From the NCBI RefSeq assembly GCF_003386205.1, contig NZ_QRDY01000004.1, positions 1 through 64,000 of the forward strand: a stretch of DNA of 64,000 nt. The letters are read 5' to 3'. The position numbers were made by a program, and so were the translations under genes. The stretch is from Cohnella lupini. GTDB taxonomy: Bacteria; Bacillota; Bacilli; Paenibacillales; Paenibacillaceae. This document shows positions 18,713-28,285 of the stretch, piece after piece. Each line of letters begins with the position of its first letter. Position 1 is the first letter of the stretch. The notes beneath the pieces were generated by a model that did not search any database, had not been told where the DNA came from, and was given only the letters and a program-made list of their open reading frames with translations.

Positions 18713-19585
18713 TTATTTCATCATCATGATTGCAGGCGCCGCTACGACTACCATGACAACCATGAAGATAATAACCATCGGAAATACCATCTTGGATGAG
18801 GCCTCTTCCCCCAACGTCCGGGAAATCGCTTTGCGCTTCTCCCATAGACCGCGGGCTAATTGCTGTAGAGCAATTACGAACTCCTCGCCGCCGCGGCGGT
18901 AATTCAATAGAACCGTCGTCGTGAATACCGTTACCTCCTGCATCGCGCAACGCTTGCTGAACTCCTCCAAGGCTTGAGAGAAGGAATAATTGTTCCTTAA
19001 CTGCCTGGCGACCTCTTCCAGCTCCGTGAACAGGGGGCTCTTACTCGCGTCTTTCGCCTGCTCCACGCAATGCAGAATGGCCTTCTGCACGGTTTCCCCC
19101 GCGTTGACAAGCAACGTAATCTTATTCAGGAATTCGGGAAGCTCAATGAGAATTTCCCTTTGCCTCATTCTGATTTTCTTATCTAAATCCCGTGTCATGA
19201 AGAGCGGGACTATAACTATCAGTACGAAGATAACGAGAGACAACGAGATGTCCCCATCCGATGCCAGTCCCAGCACGATCGAGACAATCAGCAGCAGGAT
19301 CATGAAGGAAACCAGTTGCGCGATAAACATCCGGGTATGCTGTAATCCGGTTTTGCTTCCGTAGAGCAAGATGATTTTCTGGTGGACTTTATTGACTTGA
19401 CTAGGAAGCCTCTCCAACACTCTAAGCTTGTCTACCGCATACAAAGACGCGGGAGCCATGAAATCCAGCTGAAACTTGCCCTTATATTCCTCGATAAAAT
19501 CCTTGTACTTCCGCCCGGCTAGAAGGAACAAGCTGCCGAATAGCACTCCCACGACAACGAGCAATCCCCATAAGATCGACAGCAT
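18713..19585 (-). CDS. tadC: TadC-like type II secretion F-family membrane protein
   Basis: A 290-residue inner-membrane platform protein with T2SSF-domain character. It has an N-terminal helix (residues 1-25), a pair of helices around 88-135, a cytoplasmic helical domain ('LPEFLNKITLLVNAGETVQKAI' split here as the F-domain core, ~170-235) and a C-terminal hydrophobic segment ('VFPMVIIFMVVMVVVAAP'). TadB and TadC form the membrane base driven by the CpaF ATPase. Its ATG lies four bases after the tadB stop, consistent with coupled translation. Confidence 0.88.
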   Translation of the reverse strand: MLSILWGLLVVVGVLFGSLFLLAGRKYKDFIEEYKGKFQLDFMAPASLYAVDKLRVLERLPSQVNKVHQKIILLYGSKTGLQHTRMFIAQLVSFMILLLIVSIVLGLASDGDISLSLVIFVLIVIVPLFMTRDLDKKIRMRQREILIELPEFLNKITLLVNAGETVQKAILHCVEQAKDASKSPLFTELEEVARQLRNNYSFSQALEEFSKRCAMQEVTVFTTTVLLNYRRGGEEFVIALQQLARGLWEKRKAISRTLGEEASSKMVFPMVIIFMVVMVVVAAPAIMMMK

Positions 19586-19589
19586 CGCT

Positions 19590-20510
19590 TCACACCCTGA
19601 TATTCATAATTCGTTGCGTAATCCAATAACATCCCACTAATACAAGCAATGCCGCGGTCATAATGACATAACCGACTCCGCTATGAAGAGGTGCCATATA
19701 GTCCGGCGAGCTTAAGGTTAGGAAAGCAACAATAATAATCGGCGCGAAGCTGAGCGCCTTCGATTCAAACCGCTTCTGGGCCATCATGACCGATATCTCT
19801 TGTTGAATTTCCAGCTTATCGCCGATAATGTTTGATGTTCTGCGAATAATTTCGACGAGATCCCCGCCCGTTCGTTTACAGCTGATGAACACATCGGCGA
19901 AGTTCTCGATGTCCTCGACGCCCGATCTCTCGCTGAAGTCCGCCAGTGCGCTTTCCATAGGTTCACCGTTCTCGATTCGATGAATGATGACCTCGAATTC
20001 CCGGATAATATGCGTTCTGGGATCGGGATATAGCAGCCTCAGATCCTTTACCGTTTCCTCGAACGCATTCTCAACCGATCGGCCGGCGCTTAACGAAGAC
20101 GATAAGGAGTAGAGCGCTTGCTTGAATTGGAAGTTCAACTCCGTCTTCCGCTTTTCCAGCAGCTTTTTCCGCTTTGCACGTGGACTCAATAAACCAAGGC
20201 AAGCTGTCACACTTGCTAATAAAACGTTGTTGTAGAACAAATACCCTAGAGCAAAGAAAAGCGCGCAGCCGACTACCCATGCTTCAATCCGTTCCCTGGA
20301 CGATAGCGTATATTCCGAATATCGAATCAAATCTTCGCCCGTAGGGAGCTTGGCCTTAACGGGGTTGTCCTTACCATGGCTTACCATATCGGACTTCTTC
20401 TTTGCCGGGATATCCGATTCGTCGGTACCCTTGCGCTTTCTTCGATCCAGCAGGACGAGCCCGAGCCATATGACGGCACCTGCGGCTATCGCAACAAGTA
20501 CGATATTCAT
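19590..20510 (-). CDS. tadB: TadB-like type II secretion F-family membrane protein
   Basis: A 306-residue protein with an N-terminal transmembrane segment (1-20), a charged stretch, two further helices (~80-115), a T2SSF cytoplasmic domain ('YSLSSSLSAGRSVENAFEET', ~130-245) and two C-terminal helices. It is the partner of TadC in the pilus platform. GGAGG lies nine bases before the ATG. The order cpaF-tadB-tadC is the conserved Tad gene order. Confidence 0.9.
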   Translation of the reverse strand: MNIVLVAIAAGAVIWLGLVLLDRRKRKGTDESDIPAKKKSDMVSHGKDNPVKAKLPTGEDLIRYSEYTLSSRERIEAWVVGCALFFALGYLFYNNVLLASVTACLGLLSPRAKRKKLLEKRKTELNFQFKQALYSLSSSLSAGRSVENAFEETVKDLRLLYPDPRTHIIREFEVIIHRIENGEPMESALADFSERSGVEDIENFADVFISCKRTGGDLVEIIRRTSNIIGDKLEIQQEISVMMAQKRFESKALSFAPIIIVAFLTLSSPDYMAPLHSGVGYVIMTAALLVLVGCYWITQRIMNIRV

Positions 20511-20543
20511 GCTTCTTCACCTCCAAGCGAGTTTATCGAGCAT

Positions 20544-21773
20544 TCAATAGGCTAATCCCGCCATTCGAATCTTCAATGTATTCTGTAAAGGGTTACCCGA
20601 GGGCTTTAAGCCACCAATCACTTTACCCTCGGGGCTCTCCCCCTCCTCCTCGAATACATAGAGTGGATTCAGTTGGATTTCGCCGTTGACGACACCCGTA
20701 ATTTCGCTTATTTCAACTACCCTTCTGGACTTATCCCTTAGCCTCGACAGATGTACCATGATGTCGATAGCAGAGCTAATCTGCTTGCGTATGACTTCTA
20801 CGGGTAGCTGAACTCCGCTTAACACCATCGTCTCCAAGCGGCTGAGCATATCGTAAGTATTGTTGGCATGGCCCGTCGACAATGAACCGTCATGACCGGT
20901 GTTCATTGCTTGCAGCATTTCCAATGCTTCTCCTCCGCGGACCTCGCCCACTACGATCCGGTTCGGCCGCATCCGCAGGGACGACTTAATCAAGTCCCTC
21001 ATCGTAATCTCGCCCTTGCCTTCCGTATTGGCGTTACGGACCTCTAGGCTGACTAAATTCGGTACGCTGCGTATCTGGAGCTCGGCCGAATCCTCTATCG
21101 TAATAATCCGTTCATCGGCGGGGATGTAATTAGATAGGGCGTTCAAGAAAGTCGTCTTCCCCGATCCCGTTCCTCCGCCGATGAAGATGTTGTACTTGGC
21201 CTTGACTAGCTTCTTAAGAAACTCGGCAACCTCTCGGCTTAATGCCCCACGCTGAATAAGATCGTCTACGGTCAGCGGATTCTCGGGGAACTTCCGGATC
21301 GTCATCGTCGGACCCTTCATCGCGATCGGGGGAAGCACCACGTTAACCCTCGAACCGTCCTTCAATCTAGCATCGACGATCGGGGAAGCCTCGTTAACGA
21401 CCCTATTGACCTTGCCTACGATAAGCTGAATAATATCCTCCAGCTTATCTTGGCTTTCGAACTTCCCGGGGTGGCGAAGTACATGCCCCTCCCGTTCGAT
21501 GAAGATCTCATCGAAATTATTGATCATGATCTCGGTAATTGATTTATCGTCAATCAATGGCTGCAGCACGTCTAAGCCTCGAAACGAGTTAAATAGGCGA
21601 CTGACGAACTTCTGCTTCTCTCTAATGGTTAAATACTGGCCCTCCGAGAAATGAAATACCGCATCCTCGATGACTTGAAGCAGTTGGTCGTCGGAGGTAG
21701 AGTTAGACAGATCCAGCCTGCTCCTTACCGACTCTCTAAGCTCTATGAACGACTCATCCGAAACCACGACCAT
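20544..21773 (-). CDS. cpaF: CpaF/TadA secretion ATPase
   Basis: A ~409-residue hexameric ATPase that powers Flp pilus assembly. Visible motifs are Walker A '[15 protein letters not shown]' (~200), Asp box '[10 protein letters not shown]', Walker B '[17 protein letters not shown]', and the His-box region '[12 protein letters not shown]'. The N-terminal ~100 residues form the usual CpaF helical domain ('[18 protein letters not shown]'). Three starts are possible: GTG 21776, ATG 21773 and GTG 21767. The last has GAGGTGA at a better distance. Length is normal for the family. It follows the cpaE-like gene almost without a gap. Confidence 0.93.
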   Translation of the reverse strand: MVVVSDESFIELRESVRSRLDLSNSTSDDQLLQVIEDAVFHFSEGQYLTIREKQKFVSRLFNSFRGLDVLQPLIDDKSITEIMINNFDEIFIEREGHVLRHPGKFESQDKLEDIIQLIVGKVNRVVNEASPIVDARLKDGSRVNVVLPPIAMKGPTMTIRKFPENPLTVDDLIQRGALSREVAEFLKKLVKAKYNIFIGGGTGSGKTTFLNALSNYIPADERIITIEDSAELQIRSVPNLVSLEVRNANTEGKGEITMRDLIKSSLRMRPNRIVVGEVRGGEALEMLQAMNTGHDGSLSTGHANNTYDMLSRLETMVLSGVQLPVEVIRKQISSAIDIMVHLSRLRDKSRRVVEISEITGVVNGEIQLNPLYVFEEEGESPEGKVIGGLKPSGNPLQNTLKIRMAGLAY

Positions 21774-21777
21774 CACC

Positions 21778-22884
21778 TCATTTGGCTTGTGAGAACAGGG
21801 ACGTTAAGAACATCGCCTGATGATTGAATTCCCGGGAAGCAGAGAGCTGCTGCCCCTGAGTAACGTTCTTCCATTGCGGAATGTACGGAAGATAACCTTG
21901 AATATCGAATAAGTCCGGCTCGGGCCGATTAGCCATACTACCCGTGTACTTGTTCACGACCATATGTATTTTGCGATGCAAGGCTTGATAGAGCTCCGCA
22001 TTCTCGCTCCGCAATGCGGTAAGTGCCGCTTTGGTTTTGTACATGCATTGAATATCGTCAAGCAAGAGGAGCATGACTTCGTGAGCGTATTCCAATGCCG
22101 CAATCGTCCTGGCGTGGAAGTTAGAGTCGCAGTCAATAACCACGTAATCGTAGGAATGCGAGCTTACGATGATATCCAACAACCCCCGCACATCCTCGCG
22201 AGAGACGTCCTCTATTTCCTTCAAATGGGTGAGCGGTTCGAGGTAATGCAAGCCGCTTTCGGAATCCGTCTTCCTGTATTGCTCGAGCTTCGAAGCCGCT
22301 TGTTTGTTCCCCGACGTAATGTAATAGAGGATCTCGGCCAACTCTTGATTAGGAACCGTACCGAACCACGCCGGGGAAGAACTTACGGTTTCTAGGCTTA
22401 AGTACAGCACTTTATTCCCGCCTAGCGACAGCTGTCTAGACATATTAATGGCTGCTGTTGTTTTCCCGCATCCTCCTACAATGGAGTAGAAGGAAACCAC
22501 CTTCGTATGACCGTTCCCCAGGGCTTGCTCAACTACGACTTCATGCTTGTCCAAATACATAGCTTTCGCCTTGGTGAGAAGCTGATGGATCGGCTGATAC
22601 TTAAATAAGGACGGATAGCGCTCCGATTCCTTCGAATATTGGCTCGAAACTAACAATATAACGTTATCTAATGTCGTCCATGACACATCTGCAGTTAAGA
22701 AATCCGGCTCGACCAGTACGACATGAGGGATGGACTGCGTATTCAAATAGGTCGCAAGGTTATCTTTGCTAGAGAAGGCTCTAATCGTTAACGCCGATGC
22801 GAACTCGGAACTACGGACGAATCGTAATACCATCTCCAAATATTCCGTATCCGGGCCAGCGAGCACTACAGTTAATCTTTCCAT
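21778..22884 (-). CDS. cpaE: CpaE/TadZ-like receiver-ParA ATPase
   Basis: A 368-residue protein. Residues ~1-110 look like an atypical receiver domain ('VVLAGPDTEYLEMVLRFV'), and residues ~130-360 are a MinD/ParA-family P-loop ATPase with deviant Walker A 'SIVGGCGKTTAAINMSRQ', 'DYVVIDCDSNF' as the Walker B region and 'HMVVNKY'. CpaE/TadZ proteins localise the Tad machine, often to a pole or site. The usual KGGVGKT is altered to GGCGKTT, keeping the key Gly-Lys-Thr. It is the first full-size gene of the operon, directly upstream of cpaF. Confidence 0.88.
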   Translation of the reverse strand: MERLTVVLAGPDTEYLEMVLRFVRSSEFASALTIRAFSSKDNLATYLNTQSIPHVVLVEPDFLTADVSWTTLDNVILLVSSQYSKESERYPSLFKYQPIHQLLTKAKAMYLDKHEVVVEQALGNGHTKVVSFYSIVGGCGKTTAAINMSRQLSLGGNKVLYLSLETVSSSPAWFGTVPNQELAEILYYITSGNKQAASKLEQYRKTDSESGLHYLEPLTHLKEIEDVSREDVRGLLDIIVSSHSYDYVVIDCDSNFHARTIAALEYAHEVMLLLLDDIQCMYKTKAALTALRSENAELYQALHRKIHMVVNKYTGSMANRPEPDLFDIQGYLPYIPQWKNVTQGQQLSASREFNHQAMFLTSLFSQAK

Positions 22885-22902
22885 CTCCTTAGACCCTTTC
22901 CG

Positions 22903-22995
22903 CTACAGCTTGGCCACTCCGCCGGAAATCAAAATGAGCGACATGATCGCTAATATGATGGCAACTCGTTTTTCCTGCTTTTGCTTATTCAGCAT
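22903..22995 (-). CDS. 30-residue single-helix membrane peptide at head of the Tad operon
   Basis: An ATG at 22995 is preceded by a near-ideal AACGGAGGTCTTT site and opens a 30-codon frame ending in TAG at 22903. It encodes a basic N-terminus (MLNKQKQEKR) and one hydrophobic helix (VAIILAIMSLILISGG). The frame continues further upstream, but that extension has no ribosome site and unlike composition. It lies 18 bp before cpaE. It occupies a position where many Tad loci carry a CpaB/RcpC (SAF-domain) gene, which is otherwise absent here. It may be a small membrane subunit, a translational leader or a remnant of cpaB. I do not recognise a family. Confidence 0.55.
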   Translation of the reverse strand: MLNKQKQEKRVAIILAIMSLILISGGVAKL

Positions 22996-23079
22996 AAAGA
23001 CCTCCGTTAGCATCGTTTTCGTTACTTGGTAACAATTACCCATGACCACCTGTATCCTCGTACCTAAAGGAATAGGACA

Positions 23080-23109
23080 AGTATATGCAAGCAAGGATAT
23101 TTCTGTAAT
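23080..23109 (-). promoter_or_regulatory. Candidate sigma-A promoter of the Tad operon
   Basis: On the minus strand ATTACA (23109-23104) and TATACT (23085-23080) are separated by 18 bp, giving 4/6 and 5/6 matches to -35 and -10. Transcription would begin near 23072 and leave a ~77-base leader before the 30-residue peptide. This is a prediction by eye only. Confidence 0.35.
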
Positions 23110-23218
23110 GGATTTCTCCCGAAATGTCCATAAAGCGACGTGAAATGGCATAATTCCCCATGGAAGAAGAGGCAACAATGTCTAAAACGCGCGAATTATG
23201 GTACTATGAATCCATGAA

Positions 23219-23230
23219 ATTTACGTAAAT
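23219..23230. promoter_or_regulatory. 12-bp perfect palindrome in the divergent intergenic region
   Basis: ATTTACGTAAAT is self-complementary and lies 43 bp before the response regulator start, in the region dividing it from the Tad operon. It is a plausible operator half-set or autoregulatory site. No partner protein can be named. Confidence 0.3.
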
Positions 23231-23273
23231 ACGTATGGCTAGATCACAACGTAGGCATCAGGGGGCAACTATA

Positions 23274-24083
23274 ATGAGGGAATTTAGTGCAATTGTCGCA
23301 GAGGATGTTAACTATGTACGCCAATTGATTCGGTCATATTGCGTGAATAGCCGAATCGATTTGATTGCTGAAACCGGTTCTGGACAAGAAGCCATTCTAT
23401 TAATCAAGCAGTTCGAGCCCGATATCATTGTCCTTGACATTGAATTAGAGGATATGTCCGGAATTGCCGTAGCCAAACAATTACGTTCGGAACTCGGATA
23501 CTACCCTGCTATTATTTTTGCAACAGGGTCCACAGACCCATTAAACATAATGGAAGCCGTTAACGAGATTGGGGCTTTCTACATCGTTAAGCCTATACAA
23601 GAGGAACGTTGGAATATTGCTATATCAAAGGTACGGGACTGGTTCGAGAAACAAGAAGCCTATAACAAACAACTCGCGCAATCTTCTCAACTCATTGATA
23701 TTCACACCTCTAGAAAATCGTATCCCATAGCTGAAGAAACAATTCTCCTAATCGAGAAGGAATCAGGGCGAAAGCATATCAACGTTTATTTAACCTCCGG
23801 GGATATCATCGAAAGTAACAATACCCTTAACCAAATCAAGAAACAGACCTCCGACTTAATGATTGAATCGATTAGAGGATTCCTGGTCAATATTCGCCAT
23901 GTTGCCGGCTACAAGAGGGAATCAAGCTCATTACAAACTATGCTTAGAAGATATACGATCTTTTTCAATAACAGTAAATTGACGGCGCCACTCGGAAGAT
24001 TGCAGGAAAAAGGGTTTTCGGACAGGCTTAACCTTCATAAAAGGGGAGATAGCGAAGAATTAAGGAGCAAAAAATCCGTATGA
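23274..24083 (+). CDS. LytTR-family response regulator
   Basis: A 269-residue two-component regulator. I start at ATG 23274 ('MREFSAIVAEDVNYV') because GGGGGC lies just upstream and the receiver domain begins there; the frame is open 13 codons further. Receiver domain ~1-120: acidic pair in 'VAEDVNYV', phospho-acceptor aspartate in 'DIIVLDIELEDMSG', and lysine in 'FYIVKPIQEE'. LytTR DNA-binding domain ~145-250 ('IDIHTSRKSYPIAEETILLIEK', given here as its opening, to 'FLVNIRHVAGY'). Its stop overlaps the kinase ATG by four bases. It is divergent from the Tad operon, which it may control (inference from position). Confidence 0.9.
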   Translation: MREFSAIVAEDVNYVRQLIRSYCVNSRIDLIAETGSGQEAILLIKQFEPDIIVLDIELEDMSGIAVAKQLRSELGYYPAIIFATGSTDPLNIMEAVNEIGAFYIVKPIQEERWNIAISKVRDWFEKQEAYNKQLAQSSQLIDIHTSRKSYPIAEETILLIEKESGRKHINVYLTSGDIIESNNTLNQIKKQTSDLMIESIRGFLVNIRHVAGYKRESSSLQTMLRRYTIFFNNSKLTAPLGRLQEKGFSDRLNLHKRGDSEELRSKKSV

Positions 24084-25825
24084 AAAGAACACTCTTCATT
24101 TCAACGCTAGCCATTGTAATTGTACTGATCTTGTTGAATAATTTATTATTCTACTTTCTGACGAAAGAATCGTTAACGGAAAACTTAAAGAAAGAGTTGC
24201 TCTCAATTGCATCTCAAGTGGAGCTGTCTATTGAAAACTCGCGCGAGGCTTCTATTTACTTGGAAGATAAGATATCGGAAAACTTAAAATCGGTAGCGGT
24301 AGCGGCTCAATATAGACTCGACCCCGATATCGATAACGTTACCAGCGATGAATTATCCGAACTGGCTAAGCAACTCAATGTTCAAACCATTACTTTGCTG
24401 AAGCAAACAGATGACGATATTTTATTATATAAATCCTCCGACCCGAAAGAAGAAGGAACTTCTACCAAGAAATGGGACCCGTGGTACCAGGCGTTCCAAC
24501 AGCTCTTTGAACAGAAGGACGTAAGTATAGATTGGGGTTATACTTCTAAGAACTATTGGAGTGGTCCTTTTGAATATTCCGCTACCGATTTAACCAAGAA
24601 AAACCTCCAGAAATATGGTTACTATTATGATGGCACGACCAATTATATTATTGATCCCTTCGTTTCCGATCAAACGTACCTCGACTTTCAAAAATCAGCT
24701 GGAGTAGAATCAATTCTAGACAACACGATTAAAGCACACGCAAGTTTGCTTGAAATCACGGCATTTAATCCGAAAACTTTCGGAACGGAAGAGTATATAA
24801 CTCTCACCGATCAAGGAGAAGAACTGGCACATAACTCTACGCGCCCTATTATTTTCGGCAGCTATACATTCAAATTAAATGACGATGCTGATTTGATTAA
24901 TAAAGCAGAACGCTTTGATCAAGTCCAATCGACTATTCGAAAAATTAATGGAAAAACAACCTTGAAAATGTATATCCCCGTCGACATTAAACATTATCCG
25001 GGTATTTCAGACAAAGAGGGCGTGCAATTAGCCCGTTACGTTCTATCCTTAGTGTCCGATTATGAATCCATACAAACAACTCTCAACAAACAACTAAACA
25101 CCTTACTTCTGACTGTCGGCACCGTAACTTTGACAAGTATCATTATAGTGATCATTTTTTTGCGTTTTCTCTCAAGAACACGAGATCGAGTTGTAAGAGC
25201 TACTCAAGAAACCTATATTGATGAAGTAAATCAAATGTTCATTTCCATCCGCGGGCAGCGACACGATCTTCTTAACCATATGAACACCGTTAATGCAATG
25301 GCTTCCCTACACAAATACGACGAGCTACGGTCTTATATGAAGGAGTGGATAGGCGACGTTACGGTAACGAACGATATTATTACGATTGGTCAACCCGCTA
25401 TTGCGGCATTAATCCAATCCAAGATTGCGGTAGCGATTCTTAAACGGATTCATTTCACGCACGAGTTCGAGAACTTGACTAATTTCCCATTAGGTATTCG
25501 TTCGGTTGATATCGTGCGATTAATCGGGAACTTGATTGACAATGCGTTCGATGCCGTTAGCGATGAAGAAGATGACAATAGAAATGTTCAGATCAAAGGG
25601 TGGGGCACCGACAATAAGTTACATATCGTTGTTTCGAACCCGGGTACACTCTCCCCAGAAGCAGCAGATCTCATATTCGAACCAGGATATTCATCGAAAT
25701 CAGATCACTCCGGACTAGGGCTGGTTATCACCAAGCAGCTTGTAAATAAATACAAGGGATCCATTCATTTAGATTTGGAACAACCAGGGAAAGTAAACTT
25801 TAACGTGTCGATATCTCTTAATTAA
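24080..25825 (+). CDS. CitA/DcuS-like sensor histidine kinase
   Basis: A 581-residue membrane kinase. Transmembrane helix 1 spans ~5-28, followed by a ~310-residue extracytoplasmic sensor region of cache-like size and a second helix around 345-365. The cytoplasmic part has a Spo0B-type dimerisation helix with the phospho-acceptor histidine in 'RGQRHDLLNHMNTV', then a HATPase domain with N-box 'LIGNLIDNAFDAV' and G-box 'SDHSGLGLVITKQ'. This is the architecture of kinases paired with LytTR or CitB regulators. It overlaps the upstream regulator gene (ATGA), so the two are co-translated. The ligand is not predictable from sequence. Confidence 0.9.
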   Translation: MKRTLFISTLAIVIVLILLNNLLFYFLTKESLTENLKKELLSIASQVELSIENSREASIYLEDKISENLKSVAVAAQYRLDPDIDNVTSDELSELAKQLNVQTITLLKQTDDDILLYKSSDPKEEGTSTKKWDPWYQAFQQLFEQKDVSIDWGYTSKNYWSGPFEYSATDLTKKNLQKYGYYYDGTTNYIIDPFVSDQTYLDFQKSAGVESILDNTIKAHASLLEITAFNPKTFGTEEYITLTDQGEELAHNSTRPIIFGSYTFKLNDDADLINKAERFDQVQSTIRKINGKTTLKMYIPVDIKHYPGISDKEGVQLARYVLSLVSDYESIQTTLNKQLNTLLLTVGTVTLTSIIIVIIFLRFLSRTRDRVVRATQETYIDEVNQMFISIRGQRHDLLNHMNTVNAMASLHKYDELRSYMKEWIGDVTVTNDIITIGQPAIAALIQSKIAVAILKRIHFTHEFENLTNFPLGIRSVDIVRLIGNLIDNAFDAVSDEEDDNRNVQIKGWGTDNKLHIVVSNPGTLSPEAADLIFEPGYSSKSDHSGLGLVITKQLVNKYKGSIHLDLEQPGKVNFNVSISLN

Positions 25826-25880
25826 GACAATAATCGCATTCCATAAGCAATGCGCAATTGCCTTATCCTCATTTCATGCC

Positions 25881-25909
25881 AAAAAATCCAGCCTCTGATA
25901 GCTGGATTT
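25881..25909 (-). terminator. Rho-independent terminator between converging operons
   Basis: AAATCCAGC (25884-25892) pairs with GCTGGATTT (25901-25909). Read on the minus strand the stem is followed by T6 (A6 at 25881-25886). It ends the oxidoreductase operon and may also serve the histidine kinase gene from the other side. Confidence 0.7.
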
Positions 25910-25927
25910 AAGTACGAATTGCTATTG

Positions 25928-26950
25928 CTAGAGTTTCCTAAACTGTAAATACAGATTTTCCGCGTAACGGTAATTGGCTTCCTTGGTACGCCCGGCATTA
26001 TGGGGCGTGTGGACAACATTGTGGCGCCCCAGTAGAGAATCGTTAAGAGGCAGTGGTTCAATGTCGAATACATCGGCAGCGAGGCTTATTTCGTCCGCAA
26101 GCACCCTACGGCGCAACTCCTTCATGTCGCAAATTTCCGCGCGTGTCGCGAGTACGACAAGCGTGCCTTTGGGGAGGGAACGAATATGATCGGCTGTAAC
26201 AATTTCTCTTGTTTGCGGCGTTAGCGGAAGCATGGGGGCGAAAATGTCGGCATCCAATACCAAGCTATCCAGATGCCATTCCTTTCTTGCTCCCGCCCGG
26301 TGAAAACAGGGCTCGGCCGCATAGGGGTCCCACGCTGCGACATCCGCGCCTAGCATGCGGACAAAACTGGCATAGCGGCTTGCGACATTCCCCGCTCCGA
26401 CAATTCGAACGCGCTTCCCTTCTATCGTTCCATTCGCGAATCGGCTGTCGTCTCCGAACTGGAACCCCCGAGACCCGGGACGACCAACGCCATCCGGCGA
26501 ATCATAATTCCATGGGTCCAGACTGGATATCATCTCATGATGGGTTTGCGGAATTCGCCGCAGCCCGCATAGCGTAAGCGCCAGCGCGAATTCGGCCACC
26601 GACTGCCCCCAAAAGCCTTCTGTCGGTTGGGTATACCATTGTATATTTTGCTCCCTCAGCGTTTCGATGATCTCTGAAGGAGGCTCGGCGCTTTGATATG
26701 TCGATTCAATGACAGCTTCCTCTAAGGCAGAAAATCTAAGAACACACTCACGGGTTATCTCAACTTGAAGACTGATCAAACGGGTTACCGTTTCCGGGTG
26801 CCGAACGACATCGCCGACTCTGCTTGCCGAACCTGTTTCCAGCCGGATGACTTCCAATTCGCCGCTTTGCCTAAAAAGCTGTTCAAATCGTACGGCAGCG
26901 AACGGCCACGATCGATCGAATTCCGGATGAATGACCATAACCGTTCTCAT
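25928..26950 (-). CDS. D-isomer-specific 2-hydroxyacid dehydrogenase family protein
   Basis: A 340-residue NAD-dependent dehydrogenase. The nucleotide-binding motif is 'VRIVGAGNVASRYASFVRML' (~180-200), slightly off the classical GxGxxG. Catalytic residues are in the expected order: arginine in 'LVVLATRAEICD', glutamate in 'AADVFDIEPLP' and histidine in 'VHTPHNAGRTKEA'. The substrate is a 2-hydroxy or 2-keto acid that cannot be named. Its ATG overlaps the stop of the Gfo/Idh/MocA gene by four bases and is preceded by GGGAGGGGAG, so the two form an operon, probably for an unusual sugar or sugar acid. Confidence 0.87.
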   Translation of the reverse strand: MRTVMVIHPEFDRSWPFAAVRFEQLFRQSGELEVIRLETGSASRVGDVVRHPETVTRLISLQVEITRECVLRFSALEEAVIESTYQSAEPPSEIIETLREQNIQWYTQPTEGFWGQSVAEFALALTLCGLRRIPQTHHEMISSLDPWNYDSPDGVGRPGSRGFQFGDDSRFANGTIEGKRVRIVGAGNVASRYASFVRMLGADVAAWDPYAAEPCFHRAGARKEWHLDSLVLDADIFAPMLPLTPQTREIVTADHIRSLPKGTLVVLATRAEICDMKELRRRVLADEISLAADVFDIEPLPLNDSLLGRHNVVHTPHNAGRTKEANYRYAENLYLQFRKL

Positions 26951-28065
26951 TGATCTCCCCTCCCGGTAACGGACGGTATACGCACCGACTCTCCCATGCG
27001 GAGTGCGGATTCATGCGCGCATAGACCTGCTGCGGTCCAATTGAATGCGGTCGCCGCATCTGGAAACGGTAACCTCTCGTCGAAGATACTTGAAATGAAT
27101 TCATGCACCATATGCGGGTGCGAGCCGCCGTGGCTGCTTCTACCTTTCAAACCGAGCGACCGATTCTCCTCGTGGTCGTCCAGACAACCTGTCGTGTAGG
27201 ATCTGATACCTTCCGGGAGGAGGTGTCCATAATCCTGCACATGAATGTGAAAGGCTTCATTCCCCTTGAAAATCATTGGTGACTCGTTCTCTAACCTTCG
27301 CCACTCAAAGCTCATTTTTTCCGCATAAACATCGAAGCTTTCGATATATTGACGGGATGTCTGAAACAAGGATCTAGTCGCCTCTGCAGCGAGATCGGAA
27401 TCCGCCAACCTGAACAAAGCGGACTCCACGGCGAATGGCGAACCATATTTAGAAGCCAGATTCGGATCGATCCGCCCGGAACCGAGACAGCTGACAGCTT
27501 CGGCATCTTTCCCGGCTAAAGCCAACAATGGACTAATCGCGTGCGAGGAATAATGCATGGGGGGCAAGCCTTCCCAGTAGCCCGGCCAACCCGACATATC
27601 CTGGTGATGGGCCCCCTTTAGAAATTGAATCCGTCCCAATTCCCCGCTATCCCGAAGGTGTTTGATGTATAAGAATTCCCGGGTGAACACAGCCGTTTCC
27701 ATCAGCATATAATTTCTACCCGATGCTTGCTGCGCCTCCACGATGCGCCGACAGTCCGTTAATGACGTTGCCATGGGAACAGTGCAAGCAACGTGTTTGC
27801 CGGCAAGCAAAGCGGCTATCGAGTGCTCGGCGTGATCGGGAATCGGAGTATTAATATGTACAGCGTCAATTGTTTCATCTTGAAGCATCTCTTCAAAGCT
27901 TGTGTAGCGGGACGGGATGTTAAAATGATCGCCGATCCGATGCAAATGTTCCTCTGACCGCTGACAAATTGTCAGGCTATCCACGTTCGGATGATGCTGA
28001 TAAATAGGGATAAATTCTGCCCCGAATCCAAGTCCTACGATTGCCACCGTAACCTTCTTCGCCAA
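26947..28065 (-). CDS. Gfo/Idh/MocA-family oxidoreductase
   Basis: A ~372-residue NAD(P)-dependent sugar or inositol-type dehydrogenase. The Rossmann motif is 'VAIVGLGFGAEF' near the start, followed by 'DAVHINTPIPDHAEH' and 'LLAGKHVACTVPMA'. In the last, the familiar E-K-P around the catalytic lysine is replaced by C-T-V-P, so the active-site lysine position is unclear. I use TTG at 28065 because AGGAGGG lies eight bases upstream; an ATG at 28083 would place that ribosome site inside the gene. It is the first gene of a two-gene operon with the hydroxyacid dehydrogenase. Confidence 0.85.
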   Translation of the reverse strand: MAKKVTVAIVGLGFGAEFIPIYQHHPNVDSLTICQRSEEHLHRIGDHFNIPSRYTSFEEMLQDETIDAVHINTPIPDHAEHSIAALLAGKHVACTVPMATSLTDCRRIVEAQQASGRNYMLMETAVFTREFLYIKHLRDSGELGRIQFLKGAHHQDMSGWPGYWEGLPPMHYSSHAISPLLALAGKDAEAVSCLGSGRIDPNLASKYGSPFAVESALFRLADSDLAAEATRSLFQTSRQYIESFDVYAEKMSFEWRRLENESPMIFKGNEAFHIHVQDYGHLLPEGIRSYTTGCLDDHEENRSLGLKGRSSHGGSHPHMVHEFISSIFDERLPFPDAATAFNWTAAGLCAHESALRMGESVRIPSVTGRGDQ

Positions 28066-28285
28066 GGAACTGCCCTCCTGCATAGTCTCTCTTTTATAAA
28101 CATAATCAAACTGTATTCGACGATTTTCGATTATTCCCTGCCCAATTAATCATTTTTTCCGAAAAATCGATGAGCATTCCTCTACTCCAACGTATTAGTA
28201 CGGTACGGTTACTGGCTTCCTCTCCGTTAATTTTTGCATCTTCGGATTTGATTATCCAGATTAATAAATCTTAGCAAGAAGCGAA

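Noticed and set aside
22996-23178. Upstream extension of the 30-residue peptide to 91 residues
   Set aside because: No ribosome site precedes it, composition is non-coding-like, and it covers the candidate promoter.
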